A DNA stretch of 64,000 nt from Hyposmocoma kahamanoa (lineage: Eukaryota; Arthropoda; Insecta; Lepidoptera; Cosmopterigidae). Shown here one piece after another: positions 10,547-20,849 of the stretch. The DNA is taken from contig NW_020654289.1 of the NCBI RefSeq assembly GCF_003589595.1, positions 3,441,964 to 3,505,963 on the forward strand. The letters are read 5' to 3'. Made by a program: the position numbers and the translations under genes. Position 1 is the first letter of the stretch, and each line of letters starts with the position of its first letter. The notes under the pieces were generated by a model. The model worked only from the letters and a program-made list of their open reading frames with translations, was not told the origin of the DNA and ran no database searches.

Positions 10547-10942
10547 TAGTAGCAGTAGAGCTCCTTGTGAAAGTGTTCGTCCAGATAGTAACGGTAAGGG
10601 TGCTGGTGAAATTACGGACACATGGGACTTGTCAACTTATGTTTCGGGGTGACGGGCGCAGTGGCAGTGCCCCTAAGAGTGGTTACGCACACGACTTTTA
10701 GCAGAGATGCAAACGCGCGGTTGTGCAACGCACGATTGCATCGCTACAATCGCCTATATATGCTAAGTGTAGCGTCGCAAATGCGCGTTTGCATCGCTAC
10801 TAAAAACCACCCTGTGTAACTGCTCGAAGATCTTTGCGGTTTAAAGCTCTGAATGGGATTGCAACTGTTATGTATAAGCGTGTCGCTTACTACCAGGCAC
10901 ACTACTTTGTCCCGTCACTTGATATTATAAAAAAGAAAAAAG
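10547..10942 (+). repeat. Rep-A retroposon, interrupted
   Basis: 5' TAGTAGCAGTAGAGCTCCTT, internal deletion of the ACTGCCACCTTACC block, then GGGACTTGTCAACTTATG. It is split at about 10679-10826 by a GC-rich inverted-repeat element and resumes at ATCTTTGCGGTTTAAAGCTC to the A-rich tail. Confidence 0.85.
10679..10826. mobile_element. MITE nested inside Rep-A
   Basis: The ends are inverted: GTTACGCACACGACTTTTAG...GATGCAAACGCGC at left and GCGCGTTTGCATCGCTAC...CTGTGTAAC at right, about 38 bp each. The interior is GC-rich with GATTGCATCGCTACAATCG motifs. The flanking Rep-A is continuous across it, which proves insertion. Superfamily not assigned. Confidence 0.75.
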
Positions 10943-11035
10943 ACCCCAATTTCTGCAAATATACGAGATGTTCTCGTAACTTTTCTTTGAACGATCTTTT
11001 TGATAGGATGTTACGGATAGGAGGAGGTATATTAT

Positions 11036-11203
11036 GGTTGTAATTGAGCTTGTGTTGTATATTTTATTAATTTTATGCAGTGGGAGGGTGGGAGAATTAC
11101 TGCATGAAAAATATATTCAAAACAAACGCAGCTATTTTACACAATTTAACCTTCGCTGTGTTCGCGGAGTAGCAAATTAATTTACTTCCATTTTTATTAA
11201 AGC
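11036..11203 (+). repeat. Penelope-associated repeat (TTCGCGGAGTAGC) copy 1
   Basis: GCTTGTGTTGTATATTTTAT, GGGTGGGAGAATTA, CGCAGCTATTTTACAC and TTCGCGGAGTAGCAAATTAA match 48050-48220 in order. It lacks the GAAACACGTGTCGGG head seen there. Confidence 0.65.
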
Positions 11204-11315
11204 TGGCATTTCTTAACAGTCATATTTACAAAGTCACAATTTTATTTAAGCAATACGCTTCTATAAAAAGAGTTCTTTTTGCCATTTATGAAGTTATAAA
11301 CTTTGTTGCAATAGA

Positions 11316-11545
11316 GTTCGTTACAAAGGAGTTCGTCCAGTGAAGTACTGCCTTAGCTAATTCTGCCAGCAAGCAGTAATGTGAGCACTACTGCGTTTCG
11401 GTTTTTAAAGGGTGAAGGTTCTTGTGAAACTACAGATACATGGAACTTGACAACTATATGTCTTAGGGAGACGGACGCAGTGCCAGTGTACCATAGATCT
11501 TTGCAATTTAAAGATCAGAGTGGCACTCTAACTGTCACTGACAAA
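11316..11545 (+). repeat. Rep-A, diverged
   Basis: Collinear with Rep-A from AAGGAGTTCGTCCAGTGAAG to GATCAGAGTGGCACTCTAAC; tail lost. The 110-codon frame over this segment is translated repeat. Confidence 0.75.
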
Positions 11546-11800
11546 CTATATACAGTATCAGATCGTACCTATATATTGCACATCGGGAACAGGTGGAAAA
11601 TTATTGCACATCGGGAGCAGGTCGTATATTATTGCAGATCGGGAAAACTCGGAATCCACGTATTTTTTTCGAACGCTGTTGTCGCATCTCTAAGTTATCG
11701 TGTTATTCACTGATGTATTTATGACAACGAAATAAGAAACTTTATTAACGTTATCAATGACTTTGACGTTAGGTATTGACTAATAAAGTTTCATATTAAA

Positions 11801-11995
11801 TAATAATAATAACGCACACACTCAACATAGCCCCGCACTAGGGAAAACCGTGTGTCGCGGGTGCCATGGACATACACATAGACAACCACATATTACACCC
11901 AAATTCACGAGAGAAATCAATGTAGGCCATACACATATTTCTCCCGGCTCGGGAATCGAACCTGGGATCTCACCTTCAACCATAGAGGCAGTTAA
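11801..11995 (-). repeat. SINE-B
   Basis: Complete 3' (TTA)n tail and body; the head is reduced to GGTTCGATTCCCGAGC and a CCTCTATGG remnant. Confidence 0.8.
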
Positions 11996-12171
11996 AATTA
12001 AAATTGTCATAAATACATCAGTTATTAATGCAAAAAGTTATAGACGCAGCAACAGCATTCGGAAGTATTCATGACTTCCGGATTTTCCCGATGTGCAATA
12101 TTTACAGCCTGGTACTGTACAAAGGGATTAATATAGAACTTGAATTACAAAGTCTATGGAATAATAGAGAA

Positions 12172-12257
12172 GAAACCCTGTATCGCGGGTGCCATGGACA
12201 GACACGTAGACAAGCACAAATTGCACCCAAAAATAATTGTAGGCCAGATCAGCATGG
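12172..12257 (-). repeat. SINE-B fragment
   Basis: Body only: CCATGGCACCCGCGATACAG and CTTGTCTACGTGTCTGTCC. No tail or pol III boxes. Confidence 0.65.
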
Positions 12258-12499
12258 AAATAGTTATAGATTTTTAGAATTATAGAATTGATTCGTGGCT
12301 CTTTTAGGCTTTTTATTTTCAATGTTAAATGTGAACAAATATTTATTTACAAAGAGCAACACAAGCAACAAGCAGTTTCTTACTCATTGTTCTCCAGGGG
12401 ATCTGCTATACGAGAATAGAAAGAGTAGCGTCTATTAAATTTCTAAATTTCTAGCCTAATATTTACTAAGTTCTTAAATTTTCATGATTGTTACACGTA

Positions 12500-12632
12500 G
12501 AAATGAAACTCTTTATTCAGATTATAATCGTGTATATTTGTTTTTTTTTTCACAGCTAACTGCCAGTTAGCCGTGACCATGGGACTTGTAAAGGATCCGA
12601 TACCTTAGTTAGTTTCAAAAAACAATATTTTA
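12500..12632. repeat. Penelope-type terminal repeat, inverted chimera
   Basis: The first half (GAAATGAAACTCTTT...GTATATTTG) matches the inverted copy at 19.8 kb. The second half (GTGACCATGGGACTTGTAAA...GATACC) matches the direct copy at 20.5 kb. The two halves are therefore head-to-head. Confidence 0.5.
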
Positions 12633-13616
12633 TTATTTGTAAACTATCAACCCTGTCTATGTGATCATTTTGAATACCATTGACTTACGGACTGACAAAT
12701 TCAGGTTGACAGATACTGGGTTCGTGTTCTATTTAGCTGACTAGGTCACTTGATGCCTACGATTTGACGCACGTCTCCCAAAGGTATTATTGACCTTATC
12801 AAAAGTAAATGCTGCAGTGCATATCACAAATTATAATCAATAAATTATAGTACATACCACACCTGTGCAAGCCATCTGGTATGAACAACCTGATTTTGAA
12901 ATCAAACTACCTAATAATAATACACTAGACAATAACACCAATGCCGTGGTGTCAAATAAAAAGCCTCTCTGTACTATGCTAACGCATAAATGGAGAAATG
13001 AAATCGATTTAAAACGGTCATTGGTGATGAAAACCATGTCATTGGTTTGTTTCAATTTCCCGCTACAATACATGTGATATCAAAGCAGCGTGATTGGTGT
13101 ATTTGAATTTTTGGTTGCATTACACGTCATATCAAAGCCACGTGATTGGTCAGTTTTTTTTGCCTTCTTAAATCAAATAAACTATAAAACTTGTCACATG
13201 CAACCAAAGTAGTTTCCTTAAAATAGCAATTATGAAACTGGAAATAAAAAATCTACTACAGTGTAAAGCGAGAGAAATGTAGGCAACAGTGGTAGACGGA
13301 AGACTGAGCAATAAATCTGTAAACGCGCGACAGCTAAAGTCATATCCTCATTCTGATCCGACAGCCCTGGAGAAATTTACGCGCCGAGTTTCGTGCATTG
13401 CACTGTTATTAGGGTGCAAAAACCTTTGCACGACAGGAAACCTAACCGTATATTAATAGATTTTTTTTAAAAAAACGTAACTTCATCATCGTCTTTCACC
13501 CGTTGTAAGTTCGAAGGGTTGTAAATCTTTTTGGATGTGCAAGCTTTAACACAATATTTTCTTTCACCGTTAGCAAAAGGTCTTGCTGCAAAATTTTCGC
13601 AATTGTACGTAACTTA
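12633..13616. other. non-coding stretch with a duplicated CCAAT-like motif
   Basis: TGATATCAAAGCAGCGTGAT at 13076-13095 is repeated as TCATATCAAAGCCACGTGAT at 13129-13148, each followed by TGG (inverse CCAAT). Overlapping 70- and 78-codon frames on opposite strands have no recognisable domain. Confidence 0.4.
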
Positions 13617-13775
13617 GAAATTGAAATTACTCCACTAGTTTGTTATAATTATTAATACTAGCAAACAAATAAATAAACTAGTGGAGTCGTTGCTATTATT
13701 AATACACAAACTAGTCATTTCACAAAAATAATAATTGAATACCATGGTGGTGAAACATTCAATAAACTCAATTAA
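13617..13775. repeat. SINE-D 3' ends, inverted pair
   Basis: TACTCCACTAGTTTGTTATA (reverse 3' end) is followed by AAACTAGTGGAGTC and TTTCACAAAAATAATAATTG (forward 3' end). Confidence 0.55.
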
Positions 13776-14206
13776 AAGTCAAAGGTGAGTGATTCGGCTA
13801 ATATTATTGTAAGCACAGTACGTTCTAAACATTTTATTTTTAACAACTATGTTAATTATAATTATTAGTTCTACCTTAAATATAATTTCATTTCATTCTT
13901 GCTTATTTTCTGAACTAATAATAAATTTATGTTAATAAAATTCAATTAAATGTTATAATATTTAGTGTAAAATTAAAATATTAATAAGTGTATACCTAAA
14001 TAAAGAAATATTTTTTTATTTATTCAGTTATGTAACAAACATACTTTATGTAATAGACTTCTAATAATCCGCTAGATGGCATTGACCCATTTGGCGTTAT
14101 TTCTGAATCGCGGTGTTAAGATTTTCCCTCGAATGGTGACTACTCGAACACAAATTTGTTAATGTGAATAGTAATCTGAGAATACAGAAAGCTCAGTAAG
14201 GCAGCC
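13776..14206. other. AT-rich non-coding stretch
   Basis: Nothing recognised. Confidence 0.5.
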
Positions 14207-14360
14207 AGTAGTTGAGTCCCTTCTTGGGAACGGCTACCCGGATCTTTTGATATTTCGTAGGCCCATATAGGGTGAAAAAACCTCATCTTGCGGAACGGTT
14301 TCCAGGAGTCGAGTCCCTTCTGGGAACAACTGCCCAGACCTTCCGCATATAGGGTGAAAT
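14207..14360 (+). repeat. imperfect tandem duplication, unit ~94 bp
   Basis: GTTGAGTCCCTTCTTGGGAA...CCCATATAGGGTGAAA recurs as GTCGAGTCCCTTCTGGGAAC...GCATATAGGGTGAAA. A 109-codon reverse frame covers both units and continues to 14563. It shows no recognisable domain; I read it as repeat-derived. Confidence 0.55.
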
Positions 14361-14661
14361 TGTATTGGCGACATACAAGGTGAAAATAAAAATCTTCTGA
14401 ACAAACAACAATTTGGAGTTTTCACTTGGCTGGATCTGCGTAACCTTATCCCATGGAAGAGAGAACCACCTTCCTTTACAGTTATTAATTTATTTATTGC
14501 ATCAAGAGCACTATTTATTTTATTTCTGGTACATAGCGCCACTGATTTTGAAGCAGTAACCATACTCCCGTTGTGCTACCATTTCTTTGGTAGTCAGTAG
14601 GGAAGTAGGTACATTAAATGATTGAAAACTTTTGAACGAAAAACTAACTGATTTGACGTTC
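14361..14661. other. non-coding stretch
   Basis: Continuation of the reverse frame above; no domain. Confidence 0.4.
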
Positions 14662-14858
14662 TATGTGGCCCACCGGTTTGCATTGTGGGCACTGGATGAG
14701 GAGGTCCTGGGTTGGATTCCCGGTAGGACCAAGTTAGATATAAACTTTTCTAAATTTGTTCTGGGAAGTACCCCAGAGAGAATTCCGTTGCTCCGGTACT
14801 GATAGTATAGGGAATTCCCTAGTTTGAGAGCAGACAACCGTCTGGTAAATTATTATTA
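14662..14858 (+). repeat. SINE-C, best copy
   Basis: tRNA-like head with ATGTGGCCCACCGGTTTGCA (A-box like) and CTGGGTTGGATTCCCGG (B-box like), then ATAAACTTTTCTAAATTTGT and TCTGGTAAATTATTATTAT at the 3' end. Confidence 0.75.
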
Positions 14859-15904
14859 TATTTATGGGTACTAGATTTGACTCATTGCGGCGAACAAAAA
14901 TATTTACACAAAACTTTACACAACGTACATGTTACTTGCAATTTGATTAGCCCGGACACAACGAACAATAACAAGTCTGTTTTAATAACATCCGCATATA
15001 ATGGGTAATGTAATACAAAATGCATGGTTAAACACTTTTCCGGTCAATATGTATAATCACTACACTGCTTTTGTTAAAGTTATAAAACAAATTAATGATC
15101 TATAGCGTTTTGGTTAAGTTAGGAAAGGTTAGTGCCCACAAAAAGTAGGGAATTGTTCATAATCCCCGGTTCAAGTGATAAATCACACAATCTGAAACCT
15201 TCATCATCATCTTGATTTATCAAATGGGGAATTAGGTATTTATACTGACCGACCAAGGTAATGATTTTATCGATTTCGCCTAAGTTCTTGGTCATTATTT
15301 ATAATGCCCAATTAATGTAAAGGCTAGAATGCGTAATAGAGACGAATTGCAGGGTTTTATGAAAAAATCGATGTTTAAGTGAACTTCATCAATATCATGC
15401 GAATTTGGAATCATTAATCTCTTCTTACCTCAACGGGGATCCAAAACTACGCCCGTGTCCAATTGGGGAAAACGGAGACTACGAATAAATACCTATTTTT
15501 ACACAGCCATTTCCTTCTATTTCCCCAATCTACACTATTGTTGTCGTCCCAGCTAAGGAAGAAAATGTAGACTAGCAAACAGATTAATACAACAATGCGC
15601 CAGGCACAAATCAAATAAACGAATGGATGGAAAGACGTGCAATCCGTAGCGCAATTAGTCCGCATTGTCTGTGAAATTGGTAAGTGGAGTTTCTTTACTT
15701 AACTCGAGGCTCTTGACATGAAATATGCCCTTGGTTCGCGCTTCTCGAGAATTTAATCTTATAACGTTTCCGAGTACAATAAAGACGCCAATTGCCAGAT
15801 TTTCTTTGATTGCATTAAATAAAATCGTGTTCAATAACTACGTACGTAATAATTAAAGCAAAAATAAAGTCCGTCCAAATTCCACAGACAATTGGAAAGC
15901 GAAA
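14859..15904. other. non-coding stretch, possibly unique sequence
   Basis: One of the few kilobase-scale stretches with no recognised repeat. No convincing exon or splice pattern seen. Confidence 0.45.
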
Positions 15905-16122
15905 TGCCTGTCCATAACAGTTGCAGTACCACTCTGAGCTTCCAATCACAAAGATTTAAGGGGCGTTTCCATTGCGCCCGTCATCCTGAGTCATAAGTTG
16001 ACAAATCCAACGTACCTGCAATGCCCTTGAAAACCGGTACCCTGTATTGCTCACATTCCTGCTTGGCGGTAGAAATAGGTAAGGTACTTTCCTGGACGAC
16101 CTATTTCACAAGGAGCGCTACT
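15905..16122 (-). repeat. Rep-A
   Basis: Reverse strand runs from the CACAAGGAGCGCTACTA 5' end to CTGTTATGGACAGGCAT; A-tail absent. Confidence 0.8.
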
Positions 16123-16415
16123 AAGTTATAAGTAATATCTTATAACCCGAAACCTCTTTCAAACACGACATTTCCATCATCAAACTGAACAGCTTTTGTT
16201 TTACGACCCACCGTAAAACCTGCATGTCAATGATATGTTATGGTTTGTTTTAATGTTACAAGTTCCGAATTAAAAGACTTTGGGTTTTAAACTTCTTAAA
16301 CTTTCTTCACGTATACTGACCTCTAAGTAATAGAAAACTATTACACTTAAAAATATAATGACTTTAAACACAAACAGAGCGGTGATAGCTTAAAAGAAGG
16401 ACGGTTGATTTTCAC

Positions 16416-16648
16416 GACACACCTGTCCGTAGCAATTGCAGTGCCATTTAAAACGCAAAGATCTGAAGGTCACTGCCACTACGCCTGTCACCCTGAGGCA
16501 TAAATTGATAAGTCTCATGTGCCTATAATTTTACCAGCACCCTTACCTTTACCTCACATTTACTGGTTGGCGGCAGAAATAGGTAAGGTGGCAGAACTTT
16601 CTTAGACTCTTAAACTAAACTCTTTCACAAAGAGCTTTACTTCTACTA
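16416..16648 (-). repeat. Rep-A
   Basis: Reverse strand copy with the 5' CTTTGTGAAAGAGTTTAGTT block expanded by a short insertion; tail absent. Confidence 0.8.
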
Positions 16649-16788
16649 ATAGAGGCGCACATCAACGACTTTAATTCTCTACGTTACGTACATTTGTGAC
16701 AGTGTATTGAGCTTTCTTCTAACGATGAAACGAAACTTTGTGAAGAAACTTTCACGTTTTTTTTAAATAGAATATAAGAAATAGAACT

Positions 16789-17050
16789 AGGGAAATACTG
16801 CCACCTTACCTATTTATGCTGCCGAGTAGTAATGTCTGCATTACTGTGTTCCGGTTTTGAAGGGTGCTGGTGAAATTACAGACGCATGGCACTTATCAAT
16901 TTATGTCTCAGGTGACAAGCGCCGTAGCAGTGCCCTCAGATGTTTGCTATTTAAAGCCCTGAGTTGCACTGCAACAGGTATGGACAGGCATGTAGCTTAC
17001 CACTAGACACACAATTTGTTCCTCCCGTCACTTGATATTATAAAAAAAAT
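16789..17050 (+). repeat. Rep-A with intact A-tail
   Basis: From GGGAAATACTGCCACCTTAC to GTCACTTGATATTATAAAAA. Divergently oriented relative to 16416-16648, 140 bp apart. Confidence 0.85.
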
Positions 17051-17185
17051 ATGGTACCACTAACACCCAGACACGAGACAATAAAGAAAAGTTAGTTTTC
17101 TACTCTGACTCGGCCGGGGGTTGAACCCGGAACCTCAGAGATGTCGACATCATGAAAAGCGGTGTGCACGCCTGTCGACCTTGTA
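17051..17185 (-). repeat. SINE-C
   Basis: Reverse strand B-box like GGGTTCAACCCCCGGCC and AAAACTAACTTTTCTTTATT body. Confidence 0.65.
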
Positions 17186-17770
17186 ATAAAAATGTAAATA
17201 ACTTTTCTTCGTGAAAACTATATACTTATAAGGAGAACAAATAAGTTTCAACAGAGCTTTCTAATCAATACAAATCAGAATTGTCACCTGGTCACCAATG
17301 TATCTTGCGCCTTGAACCCAATAATGTGAAATTGATAGGAATAAAATATACAACATTTTATCATACTTCTTCCAAAAACTTCGATTTATCCATTACTAAC
17401 TCACAAAATCCACCTTACGGCACATATTTATGGATTATTACGTTCATTCGTGCTAAAGAGGATGATATTTCAAATAAGTCTAAAATTTCATTTCAAGATG
17501 TATTTTAGAGTTCGCCTTTCTCAAGTGTCGAATCCGAAGCGTATTTTCTGAGTATAATTCCTTAGCTAGCAGCTATTTCACAGTGCAATCCCAACCCGGC
17601 GACTCGACGCTTCTCGCCCATAAATTTTGCAAATACTACACCATTTAGTAGATTTGCTCGATGTTAGTCGAGTCGAAAACGTGAGATTTTGAATTTTTAA
17701 TTCGTTTCATGGTTCGCTTTTGGTTATACCATCCAAGAGACGTTGTGACAGAAATTTGTCATTTTTAATA
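17186..17770. other. non-coding stretch
   Basis: A 75-codon forward frame (17281-17508) has no recognisable domain. Confidence 0.4.
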
Positions 17771-17865
17771 AGTTCGGTGGCCTAACGGTTTTCACTGAGG
17801 GCGTTGCATACGGAGGTCCCGGGCTCGATTCTCGATAGGATCAATTTTGGTAAATGAACTTTTCT
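17771..17865 (+). repeat. SINE-C fragment
   Basis: GTTCGGTGGCCTAACGGTTT (A-box like), GGGCTCGATTCTCGATAGG (B-box like) and AAATGAACTTTTC. Confidence 0.65.
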
Positions 17866-17974
17866 TTATTGCCTAATTATAATGGTTAACAATTATGCTT
17901 TACTAAATAACTTGCGAACTAGTTAAAACTTAACTTCTATAGAATAATCATCTTCATTTAAAAACGAAGTTAAA

Positions 17975-18218
17975 AATAATAACGCACACACATTCAACAT
18001 AACTCCGCACTAGGGAAACCATGTGTCGCGGATGCCATGGACACACACATAGACAACCACAAATTACACCCAACCTCACGAGAGAAATGAATGTAAGCCA
18101 TACAAATATTTCTGCCGGCCCGGGAATCGAACATGGGACCTCTGGGTTCTGGGTCCTCTGAGACGGTTACCATGCCGGACTGCCCGGCATGGTAACCGTT
18201 CGACCACGGAGGCAGTTA
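17975..18218 (-). repeat. SINE-B with palindromic A-box insertion
   Basis: Full body and tail. At 18163-18199 the A-box segment ACGGTTACCATGCCGG is present as a 16-bp inverted duplication around a 5-bp spacer, lengthening this copy by about 35 bp relative to others. Confidence 0.85.
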
Positions 18219-18309
18219 GTTACGAGTACGATTAAACTATATTATTTATTATTTACTTGATTTTACAACACTTTATCAACGCGAAGACGTTTAAAGTTAA
18301 AACTCACTC

Positions 18310-18560
18310 GGCTAGGGCCCATTGAAAACCAGCGTCACAACCTAGCCTTGGTTGTGACTTTAGCTGAATGGGATCCTTTTGTACACGCCACAGCCGCACA
18401 CATGTCACTATAGTATTATGTAACTTTTTATTGAAATGTTTTTATGCTGTTCTTTGTGTTATTTCTGTTCTAGTTATATTAGTCTTTGTTTTTGTGTTTT
18501 TTTTTTATATTGTGGCGTTACAATAAATGGTTTCTATTCTATTCTATTCTATTCTATTCT
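18310..18560 (+). repeat. Rep-H retroposon with (ATTCT)n tail
   Basis: AACCAGCGTCACAACCTAGC, GTTGTGACTTTAGCTGA, CACGCCACAGCCGCACACAT, then CAATAAATGGTTTCTATTCT running into an ATTCT array. It matches 63561-63832. Confidence 0.7.
18532..18560 (+). repeat. (ATTCT)n microsatellite
   Basis: About five pentamer units forming the tail of Rep-H. Confidence 0.9.
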
Positions 18561-18894
18561 AAAGTGAATAATAAGTTGTGAATTAGTGTAATATTGTTAT
18601 GATAGAAGTCAAAATCGAAATTCACCACTTAAAGTTTTTCTTTCCAATATTGGAGATTTCTGAACACAATAAGTCCAAGATGAGGATGTACTTCAGACAT
18701 GAAGGGTTGTGGAATTGTACTACGAGTTGCCCACAAGTATACTCGACTCCCGTTAATTATAAGAAAAGGGCTAACTTCAAAAATTCTCACAACAAATACT
18801 AACAGGCTACCAGGACTACATTACTAACAACAACAACAACTTTGTTGCATGACCTTTTGCAAATCATAATAAATTTACTAAAAATAAACTTAGA

Positions 18895-19107
18895 ACTGCC
18901 TCTGTGGCCGAACGGTTACCATGCCACGCAGGGGTCTCAGGTTCGATTCCCGGACCGGGAGAAATATTTGTATGGTCTACATTTATTTCTCTCGTGAGTT
19001 TGGGTGTAATTTATGGTTGTCTATGTATGTGTCCATAGCATCCGCGACACATGGTTTGCCTAGTGCGGGGCTATGTTGAGTGTGTGCGTTATTATGATTA
19101 TTATTTA
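18895..19107 (+). repeat. SINE-B, full length
   Basis: Head CTCTGTGGCCGAACGGTTAC, B box AGGTTCGATTCCCGG, body and TTATTATGATTATTATT tail all present. Confidence 0.9.
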
Positions 19108-19325
19108 GTTTTTGTTGTACTCTATATTTGGTATAATAAGTTCAAAAGTTTAAACGTTCTCCGCGACGACTTCCGCCCCCGTCCTGCGCAAAGTTTAATG
19201 AATGAATCTGATGTATTATTAAAGTCATAGAACAATAGTTGTTGTTTATGATATGAATGAGGTCGGTATTTTAAAAATTACGCTGTGTACGCATACCATC
19301 ACGTCTTTTTCTAACTAGAATAATC

Positions 19326-19731
19326 AAAAACCGACAGGATCGAACTTTTTGCGACCATACCGACAACGCTGCTATACCTGTCGCGATTCAATTACTCCAC
19401 GAAGTCTGAGGAGATAGTGGAGTATATCAGACATATAGCCAAATACACCCTGAGGGTCGAGCGGTTGGAGTCCCGCCACAACGCAAATTTTAATTAGTTT
19501 GTGGTGAGAGTACCGACCGAACATCTGTCGACCTTCACGAAGGAAGAGTTTTGGCCGAAAGGTGTCGTCATATATCGTCGATTCCGCGGCCGGTTACCTG
19601 ACACCAGATTGCGCCACTCGTCGCCATCAACTGCAATTCGTGTAGACTTAGTTTATTATATTACATTGTGCGTATATCAGTCCTTGAGGTATATATTATA
19701 TGAGTCATGTGTCCTGAAATTTTATTATTAG
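19326..19731 (+). pseudogene. LINE ORF1 C-terminal remnant
   Basis: The forward frame reads KTDRIELFATIPTTLLYLSR, then LRVERLESRHNANFN, a TAG stop, then FVVRVPTEHLSTF, KEEFWPKGV and YRRFRGRLPDT. The pattern of a heptad-like LRVERLE segment followed by (F)VVRVP...FWPKGV...RRFRGRL is that of the ORF1 (gag-like) protein encoded upstream of RT in some insect LINEs. One in-frame stop just before FVVRVP and an unrelated tail after LPDT show it is dead. The RT ORF is not adjacent: a Penelope-like remnant follows on the other strand. The LINE clade is not resolved here. Confidence 0.65.
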
Positions 19732-19820
19732 AATTTTTATTATATAAACATACATAAATTTAAATATTAGACAACATCACATAGTTGCTCTGATCCCAAA
19801 GTAAGTAGCTAAAGCACTTG

Positions 19821-19962
19821 TAGGAAATGAAACTATTTTTCCGGATTTAAATCTCGTATATTTGTTTTTCCAAACAAACAGACGTTTCGAGTCCTTTACA
19901 GGTCCCATGGTCACGGTTGACTGAGGTGGTACAGTCTTCAACCAGTTATGTCTAATATTAAT
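19821..19962 (-). repeat. Penelope-type terminal repeat, inverted copy
   Basis: Reverse strand reads ATTAATATTAGACATAACTG, GACTGTACCACCTCAGTCAA, CCATGGGACCTGTAAAGGAC, TCGAAACGTCTGTTTG and ATCCGGAAAAATAGTTTCAT. It is the mirror of 20471-20613. Confidence 0.75.
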
Positions 19963-20165
19963 GCAAACCACCCTATTTTTTCACTATAGTTACAATAGTT
20001 ATTATTTAAATACCTCATTTTTAATTTTACAAAGAAAACATTCCAATTTACGCTACATTATCTTTTACAAATTACTTATTAAATGAATTTTTATTACGTT
20101 CCATTTATTATTAATTAATAATAGAAATTAAAATAAACTAAAACATAGTAGTTAGTACTGCAGTC

Positions 20166-20466
20166 TTATGTCTGTTTGGGATTTTTCATCAGAGGAAATA
20201 CTGAATCCCAAACTGGTGGTGCGGAGAAACCATTTTCCCTGTTGAAATTAGGCCTCTCGCAGCATCCTGGGTAGATAACGGACTTCTTTTGCAAAGACCT
20301 GGGGTTTGTCAAACTTCCTTGAATGTGTAGGTTTATCCATGACATGCTCACAGACTGCAGACTTGTTTACGCGACCGTGTTTGACATCAGCTACATGTTC
20401 TTTGACGCGGGTACAAATACTTCACTTCGTTTGTCCAACGTAAGAAAGACCGCACTCACAGTCAAG
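20166..20466 (-). pseudogene. Penelope-like element, GIY-YIG endonuclease remnant
   Basis: The reverse strand encodes CECGLSYVGQTK, a TGA stop, then TRVKEHVADVKHGRVNKSAV and CEHVMDKP, followed by KFDKPQVFAKEVRYLPRML. The YVG half of the GIY-YIG signature and the downstream R..EH (catalytic Arg region) are as expected for the C-terminal endonuclease of Penelope-like retroelements. After LREA a deletion and frameshift lead to PNFNRENGFSAPPVW. RT is absent. The remnant is flanked by 142-143-bp repeats in opposite orientation, an arrangement described for Penelope-like elements. One premature stop and one frameshift make it non-functional. Confidence 0.8.
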
Positions 20467-20470
20467 CTTG

Positions 20471-20613
20471 TATTAATATTAGACATAGCTGGTTGAAGAC
20501 TGTACCACCTCAATCAACCGTAACCATGGGACCTGTAAAGGGCCCGAAACGTCAGTTTGTTTGAAAAAACAAATATACGCGTTTTAAATCCGGAAAAATA
20601 GTTTCATTTCCTA
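20471..20613 (+). repeat. Penelope-type terminal repeat, direct copy
   Basis: ATTAATATTAGACATAGCTG through GGGCCCGAAACGTCAGTTTG to CCGGAAAAATAGTTTCATTT. Inverted partner of 19821-19962. Confidence 0.75.
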
Positions 20614-20680
20614 TGTGTAACAATCGCGAAAACCTAAGAACTCGATAAGGTACTTGTGTTATGGAAATCGGAAACAACGT

Positions 20681-20812
20681 GGGTACCATAAACACCGAGA
20701 CAATGTAGAAAAGTTAGTTTTTATACATTGACCCGGTCGGGGATCGTAACCGAAACCTCAGAGATGGTAACATCGTGAAAACCGGCGTGCAAGCCATTCG
20801 GTCACTGAGACC
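20681..20812 (-). repeat. SINE-C
   Basis: Reverse strand A-box like TGACCGAATGGCTTGCACGC, B-box like GGTTACGATCCCCGACC, and AAAAACTAACTTTTC. Confidence 0.65.
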
Positions 20813-20849
20813 GGAATAAGAGACAAAATAAAATAAAAAACCATGAATC

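Noticed and set aside
11381..11713. 110-codon forward frame
   Set aside because: It translates a Rep-A copy plus flank; no protein domain.
13076..13160. duplicated GTGATTGG (inverse CCAAT) as a promoter
   Set aside because: No TATA/initiator arrangement or downstream ORF; reported only as a repeat-like motif.
14234..14563. 109-codon reverse frame
   Set aside because: It spans an imperfect tandem duplication and shows no domain or splice context; treated as repeat-derived.
18895..18965. tRNA-like sequence with A and B boxes
   Set aside because: It is the head of SINE-B, repeated many times, with no closing acceptor stem; no genuine tRNA gene seen in the window.
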